Below, piece by piece: positions 1 through 11,865 of a DNA stretch of 64,000 nt (the first letter of the stretch is position 1; each line of letters begins with the position of its first letter). Position numbers and translations under genes: made by a program. The notes under the pieces were generated by a model. The model did no database searches, was not told the origin of the DNA, and worked only from the letters and a program-made list of their open reading frames with translations. The DNA is from Cryptomeria japonica (taxonomy: Eukaryota > Streptophyta > Pinopsida > Cupressales > Cupressaceae), in NCBI RefSeq assembly GCF_030272615.1, contig NC_081410.1, forward strand, positions 221,207,415-221,271,414, given 5' to 3'.

Positions 1-3000
1 TACATCTAAACATGTAGAGAGATTATTAATCACTGCTGAGCCTGAAGAAGTTGTAAAGGCAGAGAAAATTATGTCTTATAATGCATTATCGCAAGTACCG
101 AGTGGAGTCATTGTCCAAAGTGATTTGTCCAGCTATATAGATTGCAAAATTGAGGATATGGGAACTCTTCAAATCTATACTCAGCTAAAATCACTTTATG
201 ATGAGGAAGGAAAGATAAAAACTATGCTAGGGTTTTTGAGAAAGGATTTCATAATGCTGCCTACCCTCTTGAAGATTTTGAAGAAGAACACATAAGAATA
301 ATTTTGAGTCGAGTACATGGAGAGAATATGTATCTAGAGAGAATATGTATCATACAATTACCAAGGAAGCCATTAGGGCTGTAACGGGTTATTGCTCAAC
401 CGGTAAAATTCTTGAGTTAAGGAAAATCACAAAAGATACAGTCTTCAAGCTAACCAGTTCCACCTCTGATGGGTGTGCTTTCTCTGTTAACAATATCAGA
501 GATCCTGCAGTGAAGCTTGTTGCAATGGTAATAGGCTACAGAGTATTTTACTCCAGTAGACTTAACAGTGTTCCATCCGCAACAATTCATACAACATACA
601 ATATGATTATTGAAGATGAAAACTATGATATCCATGAAGCTATCAGAGTCCAGCTTTTTCTAAATTTGAAATCTGTCAAAAAGGACAATACTTAGAAATT
701 TAAGTTTGGTCAGCTACTAGCTGGGTTATTTTTCTATTTTCTGAATTTTATACCTGGTATAGGTGACATTGAATGGTCCAAAGAACAACTGCTCAATGCT
801 CAGATAAGAAATAGCATTAAAGCTGTGAAAAATACCTTTTCGGGTGCCACCAATAGATACTTCAATGAATTTCAGAAGAAAATGAGCATGAGGATGAGGC
901 TACCACAAGATGTAGTAAGACATTTTGAAAAAGACATAATCTTCATGGTTACAAATGATTTTTGCTTAATGCAAGCAAGAGAACCTAGAGAGGAAGAGAT
1001 GGAAGAAATGAGCTACAAAGTCAATGATGACTTACTAGTTGGCTATGCTAATACTCAGTTAGCATCACCTGTAGACAAAAAGAAGGCAAAATTGGATATT
1101 CTTGCAATCCAAGTTGCACCTGCTGAAACCAGTACTGAATCAATAGCTAAAGCTAAAGGAAAGCAAAAGAAAAGTGAAGAAAAATCTCTTGAAAAGAAGA
1201 CTACAAGGGTGACTCAAAGTGTCCTAAGCAAAAAGGAACAAGGACCCAAAATACCTGAGAAAAAGGAAAGTGTACAAAGAAGAGAAGAAACAAAAAATTA
1301 ATTTTGCAACCAGAATTTGAGGGAACAAAGTCTGATGAAAAACCTAAGAAGGCGAAAGCAACTGGCAGAACATCAAAAAAGGCAAAGGTAGTACCAAAGG
1401 TAATTACACCTCTAGAAATTGCCTCCTACAAACCTAAAACCATGTTTGAAAGAATAATGAAAATGTTGGGAAGGAACAGGGTTGAAAATGTTAAAGAACA
1501 TTATGATTCTTTTACTATAGATGAGCAGAAGCAAATACACCAACAGGTAATAAACTTGTTGAGTCATTACAGTAGAAATCCGCATGAATTAGGAAAATAT
1601 ATTTCAGTATCCTTGTATAATACTTTGTTAGAAAAATGGGAAGAAGCCACTCAGTTAGATAAGGAAATTATTGATGAAATATTTGTACAGTATTTTCCCA
1701 CATTGTCATTAGATGGAATTAGTGCTTTGACTAAGGAATAAAAAGTATATTTTGATTTTAAAATTAGAAGATTGAAGGTTCTTAATGGAAAAAGAGCACT
1801 TATTGAGACATAAACTCATCAACTAGCCTGTCAAATCAAACAAAGGGTAGATACCCTCTAATCTATTGATAAGGATGAATCCGCAGATGATGTTTCTCTA
1901 CCAGAATTGGACATAGAGGAAATTGTCCCAGCTGATATAGTCTTCTCAACCAAGAAGAAGGATGACTCATTTATTCATATTGATGAGGACATTGAGGATT
2001 CGGTAGACCTATCAGAAGATATTACTACACCTGATATGGATCTTCCTTCAATCATAGAAGTACAAAATAAAACAGGTGATCAACCGGCTACTCAAATAGA
2101 GGAAGTCAGTATACCGGCAACTAAACGACAAGAGAAACCTCAACCAGCAAATGAACAACTGGAGAAACCCCAATCTCCATAGGCCATTGAGATCACTCTA
2201 AAGGAGACCACTAAGGAAGCTGTTACACAGAAGGCAGAAGATAAAACGGAAGCAAATACAGAAAGAGCCATCATTAAGTGTATATCCTCTGAAAAGGGAA
2301 AGCAAAAACTACTTGATGATGATGATGATGAAGACTCTTTAAGTATTTTAGGACCTATTAATATGAATACCCTGAGTGCTTCTGAAATGATGAAGTTTGT
2401 GTGTATGATGGAAGATCGTGCACATAAAAAGAGGATGAAAGAACAAAGAATTGAGGCAGAGACAATTCAGAATGTTGTAGACATCTTGTCTGGATTACTA
2501 CTGGAAACCTCTGTCGCACATCTTCCCACTCCTATCAACAAACTCGGTCAGTTAGTTGCAGAGGCATCTGATCAAATCAAAACACTTGAAGACGTTGCTC
2601 AAATGTCTGTTGAAAAGAGCCATAAGAAGGCATATGAAGATAAGTTAGCAAGGCACATTGAGAATAGCAAAATGCTTTATCTCATACTGGCAGTTTGTTG
2701 AAGAAAGCTATTGAATCTAGAGGAAAGTATCTTGCCTCTACCTCCAATGTTACTTTCTTTTATTTTGATATTTCTAAAAATCAAGTTGAAACTGAGCAAG
2801 AAATAGAAAGGTTATGTAAGGCATATGTCCCACTCTAGGACTCTATTCATGTCTTTAACCGGTCTATAGATGAACTACATGATAGACTGATCAGGAATGA
2901 TAATGAGAGAGCTAAGAGATTCCAATCTCTAAGAGAGTTCAAGAATCAGCTCACCTCATAGATTGACATTCTTCAGAGAGCCTACTCTCGTACTGAAGCT

Positions 3001-3168
3001 ATTCTTGCTACTCCGGAAACGTGCTCACTTGATTTAATGGAGGAATTCTATTCTCAGTTGTTGTCTACATTAGAGTATATGGATCACATACTGGAATCAT
3101 GGCAGAATTCTCTATCTCAGATGAAACAAAATTTCAACAATATTTTCATGAGAATTCCTAATGCATGA
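1..3168 (+). pseudogene. Decayed accessory reading frame of a copia element
   Basis: A long ancestral reading frame, now split by stops and frameshifts. Open pieces lie at 71-295, 345-695, 825-1301, 1304-1741, 1907-2182 and 2363-2701. A last piece reaches a natural-looking stop near 3166. The middle is rich in Lys and Glu (about 1100-1420 and 1900-2330) and could form coiled coil; an early segment contains ITKEAIRAVTGY. I recognise no enzymatic domain and see no RT, integrase or RNase H motif. It lies on the same strand as, and directly upstream of, a cluster of polypurine tracts and a copia-type LTR. That is where Sirevirus-like copia elements can carry an extra env-like or accessory ORF. 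That assignment is inference; it could also be cargo of a non-autonomous element. The 5' part of the element lies outside the window. Confidence 0.55.
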
Positions 3169-3462
3169 CTTTGTTTTCAAAAGTCATATATACTGAACTT
3201 TTTGATACAGGATTTCTCTATATATATATTTTGCTTTATCATTTTGGCATTGCAGTAAAAGGGGGAGTAATAATAATATGTATGTATGTGTGTCTGTTTT
3301 TGAAAATTTTGAATTTATGCATACACTAAGGGGGAGTACTATAATTTTACATTCAAAAGGGAGCTTGAGCATATATATGTAGATATGTTGTATGCACACT
3401 TAGCAGTATTGTAAATTACTCAAAATTTTCTAAGTGTTGCCATCAATGCCAAAGGGGGAGAT
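3169..3462 (+). promoter_or_regulatory. Repeated polypurine tracts upstream of 3' LTR
   Basis: Purine-rich AAGGGGGAG-type motifs occur near 3257-3267, 3328-3335, 3355-3363 and 3451-3460. The last one directly abuts the LTR start and is the likely plus-strand priming site. Several PPT-like copies before the 3' LTR are a known trait of Sirevirus-type copia elements. The sequence between them is AT-rich and non-coding. Confidence 0.6.
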
Positions 3463-4559
3463 TGTTGGCTTGATGATGATTGTAATGTATTCATCACTTA
3501 TTGTCATTGATGAAACACTCTCACACACATATGTGACAACACTGACTACCGGTGTAACTTCAATTGGTTTACACTTCTAACCGGTATGTTTAAGGTTTAT
3601 CTCTAAACCGGTACTTTGTGTCAACCGGTATGTACCTATGAGATAACCTAAGGTAACACCAGATCGACATCAGAATCAGAATGAAGATGAAGAAGAAGAT
3701 CTAGTGAAGATTCCATAACAACAGTCAATTTTCAACCGGTATTAAACTTCTCTAACCGATATCTATTTTTGTGATGAGTTACCAGCACCGTTTGTTTGGC
3801 GGTCATTTTTGTGATGAGTTATGATTATATGTCTAGATTCACTGCACCTAGGAAATTGTGTTCCTATGACCGACATAAGGATTGCATGTTTATTTAAGAC
3901 ATTGTAGTGAATCGTCTTTTGAGTCAAGTAGAAGATAGAGAGTTGTTATGTGAAAAGAATGAAAAAGATTTTGTTAAGAAGTGATAAATGTTAAGATGCA
4001 GAGCAGAATTGAATATACTTAGAAGGATCTGATCAAGCAAGTCTTGTGCTACTCAAAACATATCAAGCTATTCTTGTTGTTTTCTAATCATTACAATGGG
4101 TGCAAATCCCTTAACCGAGTAAGCTCTAACAAGATTCATTGTACAAATCCTATAACAAGGTGATCTATTAGTTTGGATTCTCAAATCCTCCAGTGAGGTT
4201 ACTCCTAATAGGGTAGTACTCTTAACAAGGTATAAGCTTCTAATCAAGCTTGGAATCTCTAACAAGATTTGCTCCTAGCAGAGCTCTTTGTAAGGCCTTA
4301 ACTGGTCAGTTTTTTATTACTGCAGATAGTTAATTTGTGAGTTCCATCTCACCGTGGTTTTTACCTATTTAGGTTTTCCACGTATAAACACTTGTGTTAT
4401 GGTGGATGTTCTACTTTTCTGGATGTTGTTATTTCATTTTGGAGAGCATGTATTTTGTTTAACCGCTTGGTTAAGAACATCTATAGATTAGTATTCAAAG
4501 TAGTATGTGTTTTGGAGTCACTGATTCACCCCCCCTCTCAATGCTTTTCAAGTCCATCA
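3463..4559 (+). mobile_element. 3' LTR of copia element (family 1)
   Basis: The LTR starts TGTTGGCTTG straight after a polypurine tract (AAAGGGGGAGAT). It ends near a CTGATTCACC-CCCCTCTC block, the same terminal signature as the second copia LTR at 51141-52364. I place the 3' end at CA, position 4559, but without a partner LTR or TSD it could lie up to about 4620. Five AACCGGTA-like motifs cluster at 3547-3741. The 5' LTR is outside the window, so the insertion cannot be dated here. Confidence 0.7.
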
Positions 4560-7079
4560 TTTTCTACCACCATCTAATAATTAACCACTACCATCATGAT
4601 AACCTCCTAAAGCTCAACAATTGCCCTCACAACCTACACCAAACTTTAAAAAATAAGTCAACTCAATTGGTTAATGATAATGAAATGATAGGACATCAAA
4701 CATATTTGGGGAGTGGTTGTAACTATAGTTTGGAAGGATAGCAGAACAATCAACTCCTTCCATTATCAATATATTAGAGGAATTTATGAATTCTCCTCTT
4801 GAACCCAATCATTAGCAATTTCCATCTCTTGCAACTTAAGCATCTAGAAAATATCTATTGTTTATTCCTCTTTTTGTTGAAAGGTTTGATCTTCAAAGGG
4901 AGGAACCAACCTAAAATATTCTAAGGGATCTCAGAATATGATAAAATTCCACTCTTTATTGACATGCTCATATTCAATAAAATTATGAGAAAATATTTCC
5001 TAAGAGGGAAAGGAGGATGACCTGTCAATCATGCATCTGATTGAATATTGGCAAATCTCATGTTTTAAATATCAGTTATCTTGAATTATTCTCATCTAAG
5101 AAGTCCAATTATAGATGTCCATTTCAAAATACTCTCATAAGAAACTCATTGATTTAGGGGTTTCTATAGTTGTAGACCAAGGAAACTATGAATCAATTAC
5201 ACATACAAGGACAATGAAAATACTCAACCAATCATTCAAGTGGTTGATAGTTTCATAGTCAATCCTTGAGGACTAATAGAATATTTCATCTATATTGATT
5301 CATGAGAGCATTTGAATTTCATGGTTTTGCATCCAAAAATTAATCTAGGATGAAACCCACTTATTCTTAAGAGACCATGCCTAATCATCTTTGATGCATA
5401 TCAATTGTAGATTAGAGAACATGATCATATACAAAGGTATTCATACTAGAAATCTTACCTTATACCCTTTTGCTAAACCATTTTAAAGTTAAGTACAAAA
5501 ATAAATAAAGGTTACTCAGATCGACATAGCATGACTATCACCCTGATCTTTTCCATCATTCTAATCTATGTTCCCTTATCTTCATTCATTCATACTTTCA
5601 TCCTTTCCTCCATTTATCCTAATCCCTTAATCCATGTCAAGACCACACATGTGTTCTTTGAATCTACTTGTCCTATTATGGGGCAATTACCAACTTCCCT
5701 CTTCATTGCACTTCTCTTCTTCCCAATGGATGATGCATCATACTATTAGTCTAATCCATTTCTAGATATTGTGTTATATTCTTCTTTAAAACACCATTGC
5801 TTCTATATAGTCACAATGTCATCTCAAAGAGGGTAAAACCATAGGCACCTAAGTATATCCACACCAAGGCATATTACACTTTATCCAATTCCAACTATTA
5901 ATTAAATAAATATTTGTTTAAATTAACTGATTCCCCCTTTATCCTTATTTGTAACCGTTAAATAATAATTTTGCATTTATTTAATTAAGTATAACCTTAA
6001 TATTAATATTCCTATATCAGAAGAATTAAATAAATAAAAATCATTCCAATAATTTTTTATTGTTTTCAACTCTAACCATACACAACAAGTTTTAGTTTTA
6101 TTCATTTGGCTACCACATGCCTAAAAAATATCAATTTATTTTTCTAGGTTGCTATTATAAGAAGCATGCATGTGATGTCATTTATCTATCTATTTATGTA
6201 CACATTATTTTTACTAATCCTCATTATTTACTTCATGTTGACTACTTGTTTTTTTTTTGACATGCATCTACATGCAAGTAAAAGTGTGGACAAAATGAAA
6301 GGGTGAAAAGTGCACATCTATTTTTTGGTTAACTTGACCTTTCACCCATAAATGCAATTAACAATGTACAAGGGGTAGGTTTCTATGTGAAAGGTTGCAA
6401 ATAATAAATCTATGTTTTGAATCTAGCTTCCTACATCCCAACCCATTCTTTTACTTGAGTCAAATTTGAACCCATGGAAATGAAGCTAGTTTAGATCTAT
6501 GTCGTGAATCTAATTCAGAACCTTCAAATTCAAAATGGGACAAATTGACCCATTTTCTACTAACCATGATTTTCCAACTTGAGTTTTAATTGTGTGGTTT
6601 AAACATTAGGTTGTTAAATATTTAAAGGACAAATCCTAATTCAATTTTAGGCATCTAATCATTTGATCAATCTAATCATTTGATCAATCTAAGTGCAATC
6701 CATTTCATCACACTACATCATTAACATATGTGGATTCCAAAAAGCAACTTCATTTTCTTAATACAAATTTGGGTCATAGAAAAAAGTAACCATAATATTA
6801 AAGCTTACTAATTTTAGCCAAGTGAATTTAACATTAAGCAAAAAAACAAAAGAAAAAATCATTTATTGAAGCTTATTAATTTTAGATCTAATCACAAAAT
6901 ATTGATTGTAATCATTAAACACATTCTTCAAGAAAACACCTCAATACCACAATCAAAACTAGATTTTGATACTTTATCATTTTGAAAAATATACATTAAT
7001 TATTATCATCTAAACTTCTATATTCTAAAATTATTTATTTTCACTTGTTAATTTATTCTTTAATATAACACAATATAAT
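4560..7079. other. AT-rich intergenic DNA
   Basis: No coding region is supported. A short stretch around 5811-5870 resembles 59285-59340, suggesting that this region and 59-62 kb are diverged copies of one ancestral segment. A 17-bp unit is tandemly doubled near 6655-6690. Open frames here, such as 5531-5749, show no domain or codon pattern. Confidence 0.5.
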
Positions 7080-7784
7080 TCATTTATTTAAAAATAGCTG
7101 ATTAAATACACATATCCTTAGAACATACTCTTTTAAATAACTATATATATTTAATTCATGATTCTAAACCATACTGCATTATTATCTTTCAACCTTGATG
7201 TGCAAGGTCAAACCAAAAAAAAAAAATACATATATTTTTTAAATTACATAGAAAAGGAAAGAAAAAGACCCCCCATCAAACCCCAAAAATAGCATATATT
7301 GTGTAGCAATTTGCTACCTAATAATGTCATTAGATCTCAAGAGAAAATAAAAACTATCAATTGAATCCCTTGCATGGAGAGCCATAGAAGGGCATGCAAA
7401 AAATTCATGCATCTCTAACTAAACAACCATTTTATTTTACTTACAGTCAATCCAATCTCCTTAATTATGTGTAAATCATTCATGATTTTTTGTTTTTTCG
7501 GTTGATCACAAATCCCTACAAAACAAAATCCAATTATCTAAATTGAAATATATAATCAAGGAATGGTATGATAGCGAGATAAAACTTGAGCATAATAATA
7601 GTTGGTAGTGAGAAATAAAGAACATACACATTTTAAAGAAGCCATGAGTTGTGGGTGATTGTAGAGTAGATGAAATAGTTTGACTCACATCAGTGTTGTA
7701 GGCAAAAATATGGGGAGAAACCTTGGGAGAGGAATACACAACATCAATGGAGAGAAAACAAAGAATTATAACATTATAGTCATG
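7080..7784 (-). pseudogene. Damaged copy A of small two-exon gene
   Basis: This stretch, continued beyond the gypsy insertion at 31783-31830, aligns by eye with 61360-62100. The intron acceptor context (minus-strand TTTTGTTTTGTAG, acceptor at 7516) and the 3' flank are recognisable. The coding part is broken: the start ATG of the intact copy is ATA here, TAA follows within about ten codons, the centre carries deletions, and the donor site is altered. The gypsy element inserted into the first codons (target ATATG). It is a pseudogene of an unidentified gene. Confidence 0.6.
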
Positions 7785-7789
7785 ATATG
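7785..7789. repeat. TSD of gypsy element, left (ATATG)
   Basis: ATATG directly precedes the left LTR at 7790. The same five bases follow the right LTR at 31783-31787. A perfect 5-bp target-site duplication shows that the two distant LTRs belong to one insertion. Confidence 0.95.
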
Positions 7790-7886
7790 TGTAATAACCC
7801 ACTTTACTTAACCCAACAAAATTTGACCACTTTTTTTTTTTGGTTTACTTTGATCATTTGTGTTTGATTCAATCACATACTTTGGG

Positions 7887-8040
7887 CATCCATCCATTAG
7901 GATTAGGCATTCATCCATCCAGGATGAGCATCTAACCATACGGGTTAGGCATCTGTCCCTACGGAGCAGAAGGTTTCATCTATCCAATACAGGATAGGCA
8001 TCTACCCATACGAGGTAGGCATCTATCCAATTGGGATAGG
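7887..8040 (-). repeat. Array of seven mini-hairpins in LTR (left copy)
   Basis: Seven units of 20-22 bp in 154 bp. On the sense (minus) strand most fit CTAYCC, a CGTAT-like loop, GGRTAG and a spacer ATG. Arms differ between units yet stay complementary: CTATCC/GGATAG, CTAACC/GGTTAG, TCATCC/GGATGA, and CTG(C)TCC/GGACAG with one bulge. The array lies about 100-250 nt from the U5 end, so it would sit in the 5' leader RNA shortly before the PBS. A matching array is at 28441-28594. Confidence 0.8.
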
Positions 8041-9024
8041 AGGTGCTCTGGCCAGAGACTTAGACTCATCGGGACCATTAGGATCCTGAGTCACTCACTA
8101 AGTGCTACACTCTTCTAATAGGAGTGCAGTGAGGTCGCCGTCCTTAGGAGAAATTAAAATAACATAATACAAGCTTGAATTCCGCCTCGAAATTCAGCTT
8201 AAAGCCTCGAGAAGTCAAGCAAATCCATACGAGATTCCTTCTGAGTGTGCATTGAATTACTTTTTCCTTTTTATTATACTTATCTTTCAAATTAGGATTC
8301 TACTCAATCCTCCTTCTTACCAAACCTAGACCCCACCCACGAACACTTGAGTACTAGGGACAACTCCATCCCAAGACTGCCTACATACCTGTTTCGGCAC
8401 AGGATCAAGGCGTAAAGTATGTAGTTCTATTTTCTACTCTATGGTTTGATGTAAATTGATTAGTGGGTACGCAACCCTTTCTAGGGTCAATGTCTCAGAC
8501 AGTTTCTCTACGGTTGCTACCCACGGTGGTAACACTTAAGCAAAGGCTCAAGGTGGCCTATTGCTTGTGGCCTAAACAACTAGATCCTAATACTTATCAT
8601 AAGCGTAACCCTTGACCCAATTGTTAATCATCAACAACTCTTCAAGATTAAATCAATTTCATAAAAGCATTTCACTTAATCAACCCTAAAGGGGGTTTAC
8701 TATGGTTTAACTCAATGGATGTAAAAATCATTTAAGGATTATCTTATTAGATTATCGATCCAAGGGGGATTACCCACCCCTTGGATTTTAACTTCCAAGT
8801 GTCCCTTATTACTCCCTGATGATTTATAGGGATGATGCCACAGACTTCGTTGATGCAGCTTTATTAGGCGTTAAGTGCAGTAGTTCAACACGACGACATT
8901 ACCCATAAGCGTGACTCAGAGGCACTGTATATACCGAACGTTGCTAGGTTTTGGTTTTCTGACTTCATTTAGTTTTCTAACTAAGAAGCTATGAAAAAAA
9001 TCATCATGCTTGAAAACAATCATT

Positions 9025-9029
9025 AAATG
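9025..9029. repeat. TSD of LARD element, left (AAATG)
   Basis: AAATG precedes the LARD LTR start at 9030 and is repeated at 21108-21112. The undisturbed partner LTR has a single GAAATG at this point (about 29582-29587), which shows the empty site. Confidence 0.95.
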
Positions 9030-9990
9030 TGTAATGCCCCGCCAGGGAACCCCGAAGGGATTAAGCCATAACACAAGAATAGAGTGCAATAATTTTTTAT
9101 TTTTTTTTTAAGTTACACCACATTAAGATACAACAAGATATCAAAGATTTAGATTACAAAGCGGAAGACATCAACTAACACCTATAGAGTTTCCCAATGA
9201 GATTACTTAGATTCCACAATTCACTTAACTCACACAATTAATCCAATAAGCTGATTATCTTAACAACGAGATAATTCTTAATCAGGATAATTTCTTTCAG
9301 AAGATGGAAAAATAAAACACATGCAAAGATTCATCTATTAAGATCTATTCATAATCTTCATTCAAGCTTTTCATTTAAAATTACAAGCCATACATCTAAT
9401 ATTCTAACCCACTAGAATTTCATCATATACATATGAGATCTTTTCAATCATACTTAGTTTCCTTAACAACAACTGAATATATTCCATTACTCTAAGTTAC
9501 ATTCTTTCATATACCAACTTATTGCATTTAAAAAGGCGATTACATAAATGCATCTACGATAAATCTCATCTAAACCACTTAAGCATTCGATCAACATGGC
9601 ATTCAAGGAGGACTGCATACAAGCATTTAAAGTTAATTCCATTCATTCACTTATCCATTCTAACATAAGCTAATCATACATGATAAAGCTGATTAAAGGA
9701 AACATAAGAGAATACATCACATAACACCAAATGATCTCGGAGTTCACCCCTAAAGGGCTACATCTCCGGGTCTGCTCAACTGCAAGACCCCTCTGATAAA
9801 TAATAAAGTTAAGAATACAAGAGGTTACACCATTACAATCCGGCCATCAAGGCGAAATACAAACAATATACAAGCGACCGCACCGGTCAATAAATACATA
9901 AACGATCCCTGAAAAGAACAGGATCCAGCTGAACATAATCAAAGCTAATACAAAGGTCCAGAAGAGCATTCATAAAACTGAGTCATCACC

Positions 9991-10332
9991 ACCCAAGGTC
10001 TAACATGAAACCGATACTCACAAGGGCAAAGACAAAAGGACGACCCACAAAGGTACTCCTAACAGGACAAAATGACAACACACTAGCGAACGTAGGGACA
10101 AGTGTCATCACACAACCTGGTATGGTTACCATGGCAAGTCTTCATAGGTCCCGGCCCCATACACTGGGTTACCCTGGCAACCTAATCCGAGCTTCCGGCC
10201 CATCCAAGCCTCATGTGGACCCACACATCCTCTCGTGAAGACAAGGATGGTGGTTTGCCATTTCAGGCCTTCTCACAGCATGTTGAGTCTATGTTAGCAC
10301 TCATCCCATGTGTGAGGCACATTTATCTTACT
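9991..10332. repeat. Strongly conserved block in LARD LTR
   Basis: About 340 bp that match the solo LTR copy (57597-57927, opposite strand) far better by eye than the surrounding AT-rich LTR sequence. The second LTR has the same block at 17876-18217. An antisense ORF at 10005-10238 spans it, but the solo copy lacks one base in that frame, so coding is not supported. A structural or regulatory role is inference. Confidence 0.6.
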
Positions 10333-11580
10333 TAGAGATTACATTCTAATCTACTGTTAGGTTATCACTTATTAGACTCACTTTCGGGGGGTTACCCAGC
10401 AGCCACTTTGGGCGCGGCCCCCAATCGAAAGCCACTTTCCCATACGACACTAGACTATACTCAGACGAACTCAAAACCAAGGAATACACATGGTCAGATA
10501 AACGGAGTTCAAGAAGGGAGAAACAACCATCTGGTCAAACACGACTCAAAGATGAACACTTACTGACGGTACTCTAACTAGAGACCCGACCAACAATGGT
10601 CAACCACAATTCAACATTCGAGACCCACACAAAGGGTATGACCAAATACGACACTACCACAAAACAACAGTCAACTCGGAACCGAGGACTGAAACAGGTA
10701 CCCCAAATCATGCCATACGACAGGGTTCTACCAAACAAAGCACGACTTGCCATTTCATAATCAAAAGCGAATACAGAAATTAAACTCGCATAGGTAACAT
10801 TCAACCGAAACAATCTTTCTCCAAATTAATCTAGATATTAAATGTCGATCAAGATTTTCCACAAGGTCTATATTAAAGCAGTTATCTACCTCATCTAGGT
10901 ATAGGTTGTTCTTGGTTTTCTAACTCACTGATGTTCATAGCATCGAACAGACATATTAAACCATAAAGAGTTCTTTAACCAATTTCACAAGAATTTTTTT
11001 TTTTTTTTAAACAACCATTAACTAACTAATTTAAATTTTCCAAAATCACATCGATTAAATTCAATTATCCAACGATAAAAATATTACACTTACTTCTCAA
11101 TTACTCAAATGATATGTTCTTGGGTAATATTTAACCTCATCACTTGGTAATTATATCATATTTCAATAATTTTTCAAGAACATAATATTCTATTTTATTT
11201 TTAAACAATACTACCTCAATTAGCCAAATGCTCTAATCAGCTAGAAGGTAAGATATAAATTTATTAATCCAAGATCAATCAGAATATAATCAATAATATT
11301 CAATTGCGAAATTAACAGTTTTAGAACTTAATTAGAAAGAGTGCATAAGTCATGAAATGAAATTGAATAATAATTAACCTATAAACTCCATTATAAAATT
11401 AATCAATATCAAATTATCATTTATCATGATTATGCCACCTTAATCATAATTAAGAATCTAATTAAAACTTAACATTAAAATAATATTAACATATTATATT
11501 TTTTTTTTGAACAATAAAAAAAATACATAAAAAAAAAACATTCTTTTATAAAAAGTAATAAAAAGACAAGCATTTTAAGG

Positions 11581-11865
11581 AGGCGGTGAGGGCCGGCTCA
11601 CCTCCCAACGTGCGGCTGGGCGTCCCAAACCCTAGCCACAGGCGGTTCCCACGCGGCGGCGCCACTACGGTGCCCGCAGGTCCCGCAGCGCCTTGCGGCC
11701 ACCACGGCCCCTGTGGCCATCGCAGTGAGCCGCAGCCACTGCGGGCGGCACAAGGTGCGGGAAAAGGGCATCGTGAGCGGGGAAGGATGGGGGAAACGAG
11801 CGGGGGAGGGGAGGAGGAGGCGGGTGGAGCTCTGCTCCCTGCCCTCCAACCTCAAACCCCGAGTT
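11581..11865. other. GC-rich CpG-dense block in LARD LTR (left)
   Basis: A sharply bounded GC-rich segment in an otherwise AT-rich LTR. Equivalent blocks are at 19467-19750 and, in the solo LTR, at about 55985-56225. Most differences between the left and right blocks look like CpG to TpG or CpA changes, for example near 11691, 11714 and 11772. Open frames on both strands follow from the lack of AT-rich stop codons. It could be a CpG-rich regulatory part of the LTR. Confidence 0.6.

Larger units (their letters stand above)
7790..9029 (-). mobile_element. 3' LTR of gypsy element, part 1 (U5 side)
   Basis: On the plus strand it begins TGTAATAACCCAC, matching 28348 onward in the right LTR, and it contains the mini-hairpin array at 7887-8040. 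It stops at 9029, where the LARD inserted; the last five bases AAATG are the LARD target site. The homologous sequence continues without a gap in the right LTR at about 29585. Confidence 0.93.

Noticed and set aside
10005-10238. Conserved 77-codon ORF in the LARD LTR, also at 17890-18123
   Set aside because: It is antisense to the element. The corresponding frame in the solo LTR is broken by a one-base difference, so the conservation is better explained by the non-coding block itself.
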